In this document: positions 8,745 to 16,208 of the stretch, in pieces
Layout: the number at the start of each line of letters is the position of its first letter
Position numbering within the stretch: the stretch's first letter is position 1
Assembly (NCBI RefSeq): GCF_900103345.1
Contig: NZ_LT629702.1
Location: forward strand, 1,054,001-1,118,000
Source: Pseudomonas azotoformans
GTDB lineage: Bacteria > Pseudomonadota > Gammaproteobacteria > Pseudomonadales > Pseudomonadaceae
Length of the DNA: 64,000 nt
Direction of reading: 5' to 3'
Notes under the pieces: generated by a model
Seen by the model: the letters and a program-made list of their open reading frames with translations, nothing else
Databases searched by the model: none
Told to the model about the DNA's origin: nothing
Translations under genes and position numbers: made by a program

Positions 8745-10154
8745 CTAAAACGACCGCACAATCCGCCCCAACGTCTCCATCGCCTTTTCCGACGCCTCTG
8801 TCCACGGACTGCCATAGTTCAGGCGAATGCAGTTCCTGAAGCGCTGGGTCGCCGAGAAGATCGGCCCCGGCGCAATGCTGATGCCCTGCGCCAGGGCCAT
8901 CTGGAACAACTTCAACGAATCCGTCTGCTCCGGCAACTCCAGCCACAGGAAGTACCCGCCGGCCGGTTGGCTCACCCGCGTCTGTGCCGGAAAGTAGCGC
9001 GCGATGGCGGCCAGCATGGCGCTTTGCTGTTCTTCCAGGGCATAGCGCAACTTGCGCAAGTGCCGGTCATAGCCGCCGTGCTGCAGATAATCGGCAATTG
9101 CTGCCTGGGCTGGCATGGAGGGGCACAGCGACGTCATCAGTTTCAGGCGTTCGACCTTCTGTGCAAAACGCCCGGCCGCCACCCAGCCCACGCGATAGCC
9201 GGGAGCCAGGCTCTTGGCGAAAGAACCGCAATGCATCACCAGGCCCTCTGTGTCGAAGGCCTTCGCGGGTTTGGGGGCCTGTTGCCCGTAATACAGTTCG
9301 GCGTACACGTCATCTTCGATCAGTGGCACCTGATGCTCGCGTAGCAGTTCCACCAGCGCCTGCTTTTTTGCTTCCGGCAGCGTCGCGCCCATGGGGTTCT
9401 GGAAGCTGGTCATGGTCCAGCAGGCCTTGATCGGGTAGCGCTGCAGGGACTGCGCCAGGGCGTTGAGGTCGATGCCGTCGCGCGGGTGTACGGGGATCTC
9501 CACTGCCTTGAGTTTCAAACGCTCCAACACTTGCAGGCAGGCGTAGAACGCCGGCGCTTCGATGGCGACCAGGTCACCTGGTTCAGTGACAGCTTGCAAG
9601 CACAGGTTGAGGGCTTCCAGGGCGCCGTTGGTGATCAGCAGCTCTTCCATGGGCAGCATCAGGCCGCCGACCATGTAGCGCAGGGCGATTTGCCGACGCA
9701 GCTGCGGGTTGCCCGGCGACATGTCGGTCACCACCAGGCGCGGGTCCATTTCCCGGCTGGCGCTGGCCAGGGAGCGGGCCAGGCGCGGCAACGGGAACAG
9801 CATCGGGCTGGGGAACGCCGAGCCGAAGGGTACGGTGTTGGGGTCCTTGATCGAGTCGAGCACCGAGAACACCAATTCGCTCACGTCCACTTCGGTGGAC
9901 TCGTGCACTTGCTCACTCACCACCGGCTCGGAAAACGGGCTAGGCGCGTGGGTGTTGACGAAGTAGCCGGAACGCGGCCGTGCGCGGATCAGGCCACGGC
10001 GCTCCAGCAGGTAGTAGGCCTGGAACACCGTGGACGGGCTGACGCCATACGTCTGGCTGGCATAACGTACCGAGGGCACCCGCTGGCCGGGGCCAAGCAC
10101 GCCGGAGCGAATCAGTTCTGCGATGTCGTCGGCGAATTTTTCGTAGCGTTTCAT
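8745..10154 (-). CDS. MocR-family transcriptional regulator (GntR HTH + aminotransferase-like domain)
   Basis: 469 residues. The N-terminal winged helix-turn-helix (MKRYEKFADDIAELIRSG ... VRYASQTYGVSPSTVFQAYYLLERRGLI, residues 1-70) is GntR type. The remainder is an aminotransferase class I fold: TNGALEALNLC, FQNPMGATLP, IEDDVYAELYY and the PLP-lysine region CGSFAKSLAPGYRVGW. MocR proteins use PLP or an amino-acid adduct as effector and usually control a neighbouring amine, amino-acid or transport gene. No obvious target lies beside it: ccoG upstream is separated by only 31 bases in the same direction but is functionally unrelated. Confidence 0.92.
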   Translation of the reverse strand: MKRYEKFADDIAELIRSGVLGPGQRVPSVRYASQTYGVSPSTVFQAYYLLERRGLIRARPRSGYFVNTHAPSPFSEPVVSEQVHESTEVDVSELVFSVLDSIKDPNTVPFGSAFPSPMLFPLPRLARSLASASREMDPRLVVTDMSPGNPQLRRQIALRYMVGGLMLPMEELLITNGALEALNLCLQAVTEPGDLVAIEAPAFYACLQVLERLKLKAVEIPVHPRDGIDLNALAQSLQRYPIKACWTMTSFQNPMGATLPEAKKQALVELLREHQVPLIEDDVYAELYYGQQAPKPAKAFDTEGLVMHCGSFAKSLAPGYRVGWVAAGRFAQKVERLKLMTSLCPSMPAQAAIADYLQHGGYDRHLRKLRYALEEQQSAMLAAIARYFPAQTRVSQPAGGYFLWLELPEQTDSLKLFQMALAQGISIAPGPIFSATQRFRNCIRLNYGSPWTEASEKAMETLGRIVRSF

Positions 10155-10185
10155 GGGAGCCCAATTAACTTTTCAATTGTGTTTT

Positions 10186-11595
10186 TCAGCGGTTCAGCGG
10201 CGCCACAAAGCGGCTGTCGGCAGCGCTTTGGATCCACGGCTCGTCCACATCCGAGACCTTGAAGCGCAAGGTCTGCGAGCTGCTCGCCGGTTTATCCGCC
10301 AGCAATGCTACCGACACCGGCACGTCGACGATTTCCCCCGGTGCCAGGCTGATCTCAGTCTTGCCTTGCAACTGGAAGCCCTCGGCGTCCACTAGTTCCA
10401 GGCGATAGTCCTGGCGTTGCTGGGTCTTGTTGATCACCTTGAGGCTGTAGATATTTTCGATCAGGCCCTGGGCGTTCTCGCGGAACATGCCACGGTCCTT
10501 GGTCACGTCCAGCGAGACCATCGGCCGTTCCACCAAGGCCACCACCAGGGCTGCGATCATCACCAGCAGCACCGCACTGTAGCCGATCAGGCGCGGCCGT
10601 AGCAGATGGGTCTTGCCACCTTGCAGTTGATGTTCGCTGGTGTAGCTCACCAGGCCGCGCGCGTAACCCATCTTGTCCATGATCGAATCGCAGGCGTCGA
10701 TGCACGCCGCACAACCAATGCATTCCATTTGCAGGCCGTCGCGGATGTCGATACCGGTAGGGCAGACCTGCACGCACAGCTGGCAGTCGATGCAATCGCC
10801 CAGGCCGACATCGGCGGGTTTCACTTCACGTTTGCGCGGGCCACGGTGTTCGCCGCGAGCCACGTCGTAGGAAATGGTCAGGGTGTCCTTGTCGAACATC
10901 ACGCTCTGGAACCGCGCATACGGGCACATGTGCATGCACACCGCTTCGCGTAGCCAGCCGGCGTTGATGTATGTGGCGCCGGTAAAGAACAACACCCAGA
11001 ACAGGCTGACGCCGCCCATCTGCCAGGTCAGCAGTTCGCTGGCCAGGGGGCGGATTGGCGTGAAATAGCCGACAAAGGTCAGCCCGGTCAGGACGCTGAT
11101 GCCCAGCCACAAGGTGTGTTTGACCGAGCGCCGCGCCAGTTTGTTCAAGCTCCAGGGCGCGGCTTGCAGTTTGATGCGCTGGTTACGTTCGCCTTCGGTG
11201 ATTTTCTCGCACCACATGAACAGCCAGGTGAATGAACTCTGCGGGCAGGTATAGCCGCACCACACACGGCCGGCGAACACGGTGATCGCAAACAGACCGA
11301 AGGCGCAGATGATCAGCAAGGCCGATAGCAGGATGAAATCCTGCGGCCAGAACGTGGCACCAAAAATGTGGAATTTGCTTTCAGCCAGGTCCCACAGTAC
11401 CGCCTGCCGTCCACCCCAGTTCAACCAGACGGTGCCGAAAAACGCCAGGAACAGAAAGCCTGCACCGCCTACGCGCAAGGTGCGGAACAGGCCGGTGAAA
11501 CTGCGGGTATGAATCAGGTTGTCGCTGGATTTGGCCTTCACCTTCTTCGGGTGTATGGGCTCAAAGGTTTCCACGGTTGGGATTCTTTCGCTCAT
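10186..11595 (-). CDS. ccoG: Cytochrome c oxidase accessory protein CcoG (FixG-like polyferredoxin)
   Basis: 469-residue membrane ferredoxin used in assembly of cbb3-type oxidase, where it handles copper reduction. After a basic N-terminus there are several membrane helices, the conserved WCGYTCPQ and CMHMCPYARF motifs, two 4Fe-4S sites in CIDCQLCVQVCPTG and CIGCAACIDACD, a last helix, and an Ig-like FixG C-terminal domain. I use the ATG at 11595 (MSERIPTVETF), matching the usual N-terminus; an in-frame ATG lies 8 codons upstream. It is alone here, without ccoNOQP. A perfect Anr/FNR box lies 170 bases upstream, consistent with induction at low oxygen. Confidence 0.94.
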   Translation of the reverse strand: MSERIPTVETFEPIHPKKVKAKSSDNLIHTRSFTGLFRTLRVGGAGFLFLAFFGTVWLNWGGRQAVLWDLAESKFHIFGATFWPQDFILLSALLIICAFGLFAITVFAGRVWCGYTCPQSSFTWLFMWCEKITEGERNQRIKLQAAPWSLNKLARRSVKHTLWLGISVLTGLTFVGYFTPIRPLASELLTWQMGGVSLFWVLFFTGATYINAGWLREAVCMHMCPYARFQSVMFDKDTLTISYDVARGEHRGPRKREVKPADVGLGDCIDCQLCVQVCPTGIDIRDGLQMECIGCAACIDACDSIMDKMGYARGLVSYTSEHQLQGGKTHLLRPRLIGYSAVLLVMIAALVVALVERPMVSLDVTKDRGMFRENAQGLIENIYSLKVINKTQQRQDYRLELVDAEGFQLQGKTEISLAPGEIVDVPVSVALLADKPASSSQTLRFKVSDVDEPWIQSAADSRFVAPLNR

Positions 11596-11721
11596 GGTCG
11601 TTCGCTCATCAGCCTCCATCAGGCCGATGAACTATGCGCGGGACGCTGTTTGCATAACAGACTCAGGTAGGGTGATAAAAAGCGGATCAGATGGGCTGCG
11701 TGCGGCGTGCTGCGACAATGT

Positions 11722-11750
11722 GCTGCACCCTGTGTCGCCTAGGGTGCAGC
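11722..11750. promoter_or_regulatory. Perfect 10-bp inverted repeat upstream of ccoG
   Basis: GCTGCACCCT (11722-11731) and AGGGTGCAGC (11741-11750) are perfect complements around a 9-base spacer. Neither strand has a following T tract, so it is not an ordinary terminator. It sits where the Anr-dependent transcription start would fall, so it could be an operator or a leader stem-loop. Confidence 0.55.
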
Positions 11751-11765
11751 GCTGTAACCTGTGCG

Positions 11766-11779
11766 TTGATACAGATCAA
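11766..11779 (-). promoter_or_regulatory. Anr/FNR box upstream of ccoG
   Basis: TTGAT-ACAG-ATCAA matches the Anr/FNR consensus TTGAT-N4-ATCAA at every fixed position. It lies between the DUF3203 stop and ccoG, with ccoG the only gene it could activate on the minus strand. Confidence 0.75.
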
Positions 11780-12019
11780 TCAAATCAGCGAACCCGATTC
11801 TTCGGCCTTTACATGCTGGCGCCCATCGTGGGCTCCGGCGACCGTCAATGCGTCGGCCTCGGCTTCGGTGATATAGATCCGCTCGGCTGCCAATTCCACG
11901 TAGGACATGGATTTGTCGGTGTCGGTCACGATATTGACCCGCGTCGCCGGCAAGCTCTGTTCCTGGCCGTTGTCGTCGAGCATGAAGTAACACAGCTGGT
12001 TTTCGATACGTAAGGGCAT
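11780..12019 (-). CDS. DUF3203 family protein
   Basis: 79-residue soluble protein of the Pseudomonas-restricted DUF3203 family, recognised from MPLRIENQLCYFMLDD, VNIVTDTDKSMSYVELAAERIYITEAEADAL and a variable charged tail. Function is unknown. The ATG at 12019 has a strong AAAGGAGA site at good spacing, better than an in-frame ATG 6 codons upstream. An hrp-box-like element (12051-12078) precedes it but has a mismatch in the core. It is followed by the Anr box and ccoG on the same strand. Confidence 0.82.
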   Translation of the reverse strand: MPLRIENQLCYFMLDDNGQEQSLPATRVNIVTDTDKSMSYVELAAERIYITEAEADALTVAGAHDGRQHVKAEESGSLI

Positions 12020-12140
12020 GCCGATCTCCTTTCTCATGGGCTATGCAAGGTTAGGGGGCGGTGATGTGCAGGGGTTCCAGGCAACTGACTGGCGGTCGCT
12101 GCTGTCCATCCTTTACCAATAACGACAAAGGACGGCATCC

Positions 12141-12641
12141 ATGGACGCCTGGTGGCATGAAGTGTGGCAAACCCTGCAGGCTGAATTCGCCGACATTGGC
12201 GACGCCAGGCAACTCACCCAGATCACCGTGCGCCTGCTGATCGCCGCAGTGCTGGGCGGTATCCTCGGCTTTGAACGCGAGAGCAAGGGCAAGGCCGCCG
12301 GGGTGCGCACCCACATGCTGGTGGCGCTGGGCGCCGCGTTGTTTGTGATGGTGCCGCAGATGTCCGGAAATCAGGCGGACGCAATGAGCCGGGTGGTGCA
12401 GGGGGTGATCGCGGGAATCGGGTTCCTCGGTGCCGGCACCATTCTCAAAGGCAAGGAGGATGAAGAGGGCCAGCACGTCAAAGGCTTGACCACGGCAGCC
12501 GGGTTGTGGATGACCGCCGCCATTGGGGTGGCGGCGGGGTTGGGGCGCGAGTCGACCGCTGTGCTCAGTACGTTATTGGCCCTGGTGGTGTTCAATGTGA
12601 TGCCGAGGATTGTCAAGCTTCTGGAGAAGAAAACTGGGTAA
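12141..12641 (+). CDS. MgtC/SapB family membrane protein
   Basis: 166 residues with four to five hydrophobic helices and the MgtC N-terminal signature: LLIAAVLGGILGFERESKGKAAGVRTHMLVALGAALF, VVQGVIAGIGFLGAGTIL, VKGLTTAAGLWMTAAIGVAAGLG. It lacks the cytoplasmic ACT-like domain of Salmonella MgtC, so it is the short SapB-like form. MgtC proteins affect membrane potential, Mg2+ limitation and ATP synthase; the role here is unproven. The AAAGGAC site precedes the ATG. A strong hairpin terminator follows the stop, shared with the convergent gene. Confidence 0.9.
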   Translation: MDAWWHEVWQTLQAEFADIGDARQLTQITVRLLIAAVLGGILGFERESKGKAAGVRTHMLVALGAALFVMVPQMSGNQADAMSRVVQGVIAGIGFLGAGTILKGKEDEEGQHVKGLTTAAGLWMTAAIGVAAGLGRESTAVLSTLLALVVFNVMPRIVKLLEKKTG

Positions 12642-12646
12642 CAAGG

Positions 12647-12668
12647 TCTGGTCAGGTGACCAGATTTT
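12647..12668 (+). terminator. Rho-independent terminator after mgtC-like gene
   Basis: TCTGGTCA and TGACCAGA form a perfect 8-bp stem with a 2-base GG spacer, followed by TTTT. It begins 5 bases after the MgtC-like stop and overlaps the last codons of the convergent minus-strand gene. Confidence 0.75.
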
Positions 12669-13614
12669 GATAACGCAGCTCGCCAAACACCTTGATCACC
12701 ATAGGGGGTTTTCCGGGATCGTTCGCCACGATGAGCACGCTTGTGTGGGTGCTCGGCAGGTAATGGATTTGCATTTCACCACGGGCTCCAGAAAATTTTT
12801 CCACCAGGTGCAATGGCGTGTTCAGCTGTTTTTGGATGTTGGTCAGGTCGATTTTGTCGTTGTTGTTGAAGTTTTTGATTTCGCTGGGCGCATTCAATGG
12901 GGACTCGCTGAGCGAACCATAACGGTAGGTTTCGGCGTCAGCGTTATAGGGTGTATTGGCAGGTGATGAGCGCAGCGTCGCGTTCAACTGTGTGCCCATC
13001 TCCTCAATTTTTTTGGCTGTTGCCTCGATTCTGGAAAATTTTTGCTTGAGGTCGGCAAGGCCATTTTGTGCGTTGTTCATGTACGCAACGCTATCCCCCA
13101 CCCCGTCGCTATCAAATGCCTTTGCAACCTGAGAGAAATTGTCGAGCTCGATTTGTTGTATATGCCTTTCTCTCATCTCGTTGATGACTTTTTTGGCCTG
13201 TGCGGTGATCTTGTCATGGGACAACTGGTTGACGGATGCCCAAGGCGTCTTGGCGTTTGCCGCCGAGTGAGGGGTGTTCATCTCGATTGCGTTCGCAAGC
13301 TTCTTGGACCGCTCAAGTAATTCCTTGGTTTGGTTGGAATCTGGCTCGCGCAACGCCTTTTCGATATTGGTTTCGGTCAACAGTGTTTCAAGCTCGCTCG
13401 CCGCGTTGCGCGCCTCGGGCCCAGAAGATGCTCGAGGTGCGGGTGTGTTCGGTGCCGGCTCGGGCTGTTTGGGGGGCATGGACCAATTGGGGCCAGACTT
13501 TAGCAGCCCATTGATACGCTCAGACGTCAGCCCAGGTTGGCCGGGCGTGGAGTTGGATAGTGTGGGCTGCACGCCGGGCGATGAGCGGCCCTGCTGGGGA
13601 TAGATAGTCGACAT
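12652..13614 (-). CDS. Putative secreted protein: effector-like N-terminus, serralysin-like C-terminal module
   Basis: 320 residues, unlike its neighbours in composition (rich in N, Q, S, P, K; lower GC). No Sec signal or membrane helix. The first ~50 residues are Ser/Pro/Gln-rich with no acidic residue in the first 12 and an Ile at position 4, as in type III effectors. Residues ~70-230 are helical, probably coiled coil (ELETLLTETNIEKAL; IEATAKKIEEMGTQL). Residues ~254-320 (KIDLTNI ... FSGARGEMQIHY ... MVIKVFGELRYQNLVT) resemble the end of serralysin proteases such as AprA, the type I secretion module, but without a zinc protease domain or visible RTX repeats. The start at 13614 has GAGGA at good spacing. 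Exact function unknown. Confidence 0.75.
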   Translation of the reverse strand: MSTIYPQQGRSSPGVQPTLSNSTPGQPGLTSERINGLLKSGPNWSMPPKQPEPAPNTPAPRASSGPEARNAASELETLLTETNIEKALREPDSNQTKELLERSKKLANAIEMNTPHSAANAKTPWASVNQLSHDKITAQAKKVINEMRERHIQQIELDNFSQVAKAFDSDGVGDSVAYMNNAQNGLADLKQKFSRIEATAKKIEEMGTQLNATLRSSPANTPYNADAETYRYGSLSESPLNAPSEIKNFNNNDKIDLTNIQKQLNTPLHLVEKFSGARGEMQIHYLPSTHTSVLIVANDPGKPPMVIKVFGELRYQNLVT

Positions 13615-13760
13615 TGATTCATCCTCGTGAGGCTTGTGGTTGCACGATATAGCCAAGGCGGTGGTTATGCGCCCTCTCGGGATGAGTGTAAGAGTGAGTA
13701 GCATCGCTAGAGCTTAGGACGGGTCTGACAGCTGAGTGGGAAATTTTACTTTTCTCAACC

Positions 13761-13802
13761 GTTCGCCCGTGCGCCTGAAGCGATGTCTGCGCACGAGCGA
13801 AC
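13761..13802. repeat. 14-bp-arm inverted repeat between two minus-strand genes
   Basis: GTTCGCCCGTGCGC (13761-13774) and GCGCACGAGCGAAC (13789-13802) pair over 14 bp with one mismatch that would be G-U in minus-strand RNA, around a 14-base loop. It lies 20 bases after the stop of the proline-rich gene, so it may stabilise or end that transcript, but there is no T tract. Confidence 0.55.
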
Positions 13803-13821
13803 CCTCCACTTCTGACAATGT

Positions 13822-13980
13822 TCAGACAATCACTGGCGGCATCGTTGTTGGCGGCTCCTCCACCGACGGCGGCGGGTTTTCCGGTGGCTCTTTTTCCGGA
13901 ATCGGCTCTGGCTCGGTCGGTGGCAAGGTCGGGTTATCGATATTCGGGTCCGGGGTTTCAGCCGGGATCGGGATATTCAT
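13822..13980 (-). CDS. Proline/glutamate-rich small protein
   Basis: 52 residues, almost all Pro, Glu, Asp, Thr, Ile: MNIPIPAETPDPNIDNPT ... EPPTTMPPVIV. It has no signal peptide, cysteine or hydrophobic stretch and must be extended or disordered. The ATG at 13980 is preceded by an excellent AAAGGAGG site 8 bases away, which is the main reason to call it a gene; an in-frame ATG 28 codons upstream has no such site. I have an impression that similar short proline-rich proteins exist in other pseudomonads, but give no function. Confidence 0.6.
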   Translation of the reverse strand: MNIPIPAETPDPNIDNPTLPPTEPEPIPEKEPPENPPPSVEEPPTTMPPVIV

Positions 13981-14185
13981 CGGTGTGGCCTCCTTTGTGC
14001 TTTGCTCTATCGGTGGACAGCCGCCAGGGCGAATTGATTCCCCGCCCAATGGCGGCACATCCACCTGAACTTTTAACCGGCGCGCAGGCTCGGACCTATG
14101 ACGGCTCTGCTCAGGGAGAGCGCGGCCGTATCAGAATTTCGGATCAAGCAAAGAGCGTCCACAGGGCGTAAGGGGAAGATGCTCG

Positions 14186-16174
14186 ATGACTGCTGAAACA
14201 CAGGTTCCAGACCCATCCTTATTGCCGCTGTCCCAGGCGCTGTTGCTGCCGCGGATCGCGATCGAGAGCACCACCCCCGTGATCGACGGCGGCGAATTTG
14301 CCGTCAAGGCCGTGGTCGGCCAGCGGGTCAACGTCACCAGCAAGGTGTTTGCCGACGGCCATGACAAGCTGGCCGTGCTGATCCGCTGGCGCCCGTTGCA
14401 GGACGAAAGCTGGCACAGCGTGGTCATGAACGACGTGGGCAATAATGGCTGGGAGGGCGCGTTTACCGTCGCCCAGCAAGGCCCCCACGAATACTGCATC
14501 GAAGCCTGGATCGACACCTTCGCCAGCTTTTGCTACGAGCTGCGCAAGAAGCACGAGGCCGGCGTGCCGGTCAGCCTGGAGCTGCAGGAAGGCCGCAGCC
14601 TGGTACTGCAGGCCGCCGAACGCAGTGACAACGAACTGCGCGACCGCCTGATGCTGCTGCACCACGAACTCTCCGGCTTGCTGGAAACCGAGCAGGTTGC
14701 GCAGTTCCTGCACGAAGACAGTGCACATTTGATGACCCAGGCCGATCACCGCGCCTACCTGAGCATCAGCACGGTGTACCCGATCGATGTGGAGCGTGAA
14801 GCGGCACTGTTTGCCAGCTGGTACGAGTTGTTCCCGCGTTCGATTACCGACGATCCGGCACGCCACGGCACCTTCAATGACGTGCATTCGCGCCTGTCGA
14901 TGATCCATGACATGGGCTTCGACGTGCTGTACTTCCCGCCGATCCACCCCATCGGGCGCAGCCATCGCAAAGGCAGGAACAACTCGCTGACCGCCGGCCC
15001 CGATGATCCGGGCAGCCCATATGCGATCGGCAGCGAGGAGGGCGGCCACGAGGCTATCCACCCGCAACTGGGCAGCCGTGACGACTTCCGCCGCCTGGTC
15101 CAGGCCGCTGCCGAGCATGGCCTGGAAATCGCCCTGGACTTCGCCATCCAGTGTTCCCAGGACCACCCATGGCTCAAGGAGCACCCGGGCTGGTTCAACT
15201 GGCGCCCGGACGGCACGATCAAATACGCGGAGAACCCGCCGAAAAAATACCAGGACATCGTCAACGTCGACTTCTACGCGGCGGATGCGATCCCGAGCTT
15301 GTGGACCGAACTGCGCGATATCGTGGTGGGCTGGGTGAAAGAGGGCGTGAAGACCTTTCGCGTCGATAATCCCCACACCAAGCCGCTGCCGTTCTGGCAA
15401 TGGCTGATCAGCGATGTGCGCGCCCGGTACCCCGAGGTGATCTTCCTGGCCGAGGCGTTCACCACACCCGCGATGATGGCGCGTCTGGGCAAGGTCGGCT
15501 ACTCCCAGAGCTACACCTACTTCACCTGGCGCAATACCAAGGCCGAGTTGAGCGAGTACCTGACCCAGTTGAATGAATCGCCGTGGCGTGAATGCTACCG
15601 GCCGAACTTCTTCGTCAACACACCGGACATCAACCCTGGCTTCCTGCACGAGTCTGGGCGCCCGGGCTTTTTGATCCGCGCTGCGCTGGCAACCATGGGC
15701 TCGGGCCTATGGGGCATGTATTCGGGTTTCGAACTGTGCGAAGCAGCCCCGGTGCCGGGCAAAGAGGAATACCTGGATTCGGAGAAATACGAAATCCGCC
15801 CACGGGATTTCACCGCCCCCGGCAACATCATCGCCGAGATCGCCCAGCTCAACCGCATTCGTCGGCAGAACCCGGCACTGCAGACGCACCTGGGGCTTAA
15901 GCTCTATAACGCCTGGAACGACAACATCCTGTATTTCGGCAAGCGCAGCGAGGATGGCAGCAACTTCATTCTGGTGGCGGTCAACCTGGACCCTTACAAC
16001 GCGCAGGAGGCCAACTTCGAGTTGCCGCTGTGGGAATTGGGGCTGCCGGACGATGCCCAGACCCAGGGCGAAGACTTGATGAATGGCCACCGCTGGACCT
16101 GGTATGGCAAGCACCAGTGGACACGGCTGGAGCCGCAGATGCCGTTCGGGATCTGGCGTATCACCACCTCTTAA
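14186..16174 (+). CDS. glgE: Alpha-1,4-glucan:maltose-1-phosphate maltosyltransferase GlgE
   Basis: 662-residue GH13_3 enzyme that extends alpha-1,4-glucan using maltose-1-phosphate. An N-terminal beta domain (PRIAIESTTPVIDGGEFAVKAV) is followed by the catalytic barrel with MIHDMGFDVLYFPPIHPIGRSHRKG, nucleophile Asp394 in FRVDNPHTKP, and acid Glu423 in LAEAFT, then a C-terminal beta domain. It heads a three-gene cluster with treS/maltokinase 34 bases downstream and glgB overlapping that, the classic GlgE pathway in which maltokinase supplies the substrate and GlgB branches the product. Start is the ATG at 14186 with a modest GGGGAAG site. Confidence 0.96.
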   Translation: MTAETQVPDPSLLPLSQALLLPRIAIESTTPVIDGGEFAVKAVVGQRVNVTSKVFADGHDKLAVLIRWRPLQDESWHSVVMNDVGNNGWEGAFTVAQQGPHEYCIEAWIDTFASFCYELRKKHEAGVPVSLELQEGRSLVLQAAERSDNELRDRLMLLHHELSGLLETEQVAQFLHEDSAHLMTQADHRAYLSISTVYPIDVEREAALFASWYELFPRSITDDPARHGTFNDVHSRLSMIHDMGFDVLYFPPIHPIGRSHRKGRNNSLTAGPDDPGSPYAIGSEEGGHEAIHPQLGSRDDFRRLVQAAAEHGLEIALDFAIQCSQDHPWLKEHPGWFNWRPDGTIKYAENPPKKYQDIVNVDFYAADAIPSLWTELRDIVVGWVKEGVKTFRVDNPHTKPLPFWQWLISDVRARYPEVIFLAEAFTTPAMMARLGKVGYSQSYTYFTWRNTKAELSEYLTQLNESPWRECYRPNFFVNTPDINPGFLHESGRPGFLIRAALATMGSGLWGMYSGFELCEAAPVPGKEEYLDSEKYEIRPRDFTAPGNIIAEIAQLNRIRRQNPALQTHLGLKLYNAWNDNILYFGKRSEDGSNFILVAVNLDPYNAQEANFELPLWELGLPDDAQTQGEDLMNGHRWTWYGKHQWTRLEPQMPFGIWRITTS

Positions 16175-16208
16175 GCCCCGCGCGGTTCAAGTATTTCAGG
16201 AGTTTCCA

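Noticed and set aside
13615..13734. Sigma-54 or hrp-box promoter for the effector-like gene
   Set aside because: A TTGGC...GTGC sequence has GG-GC spacing of 9 rather than 10, and no GGAACC lies at a suitable distance; neither promoter type is supported.
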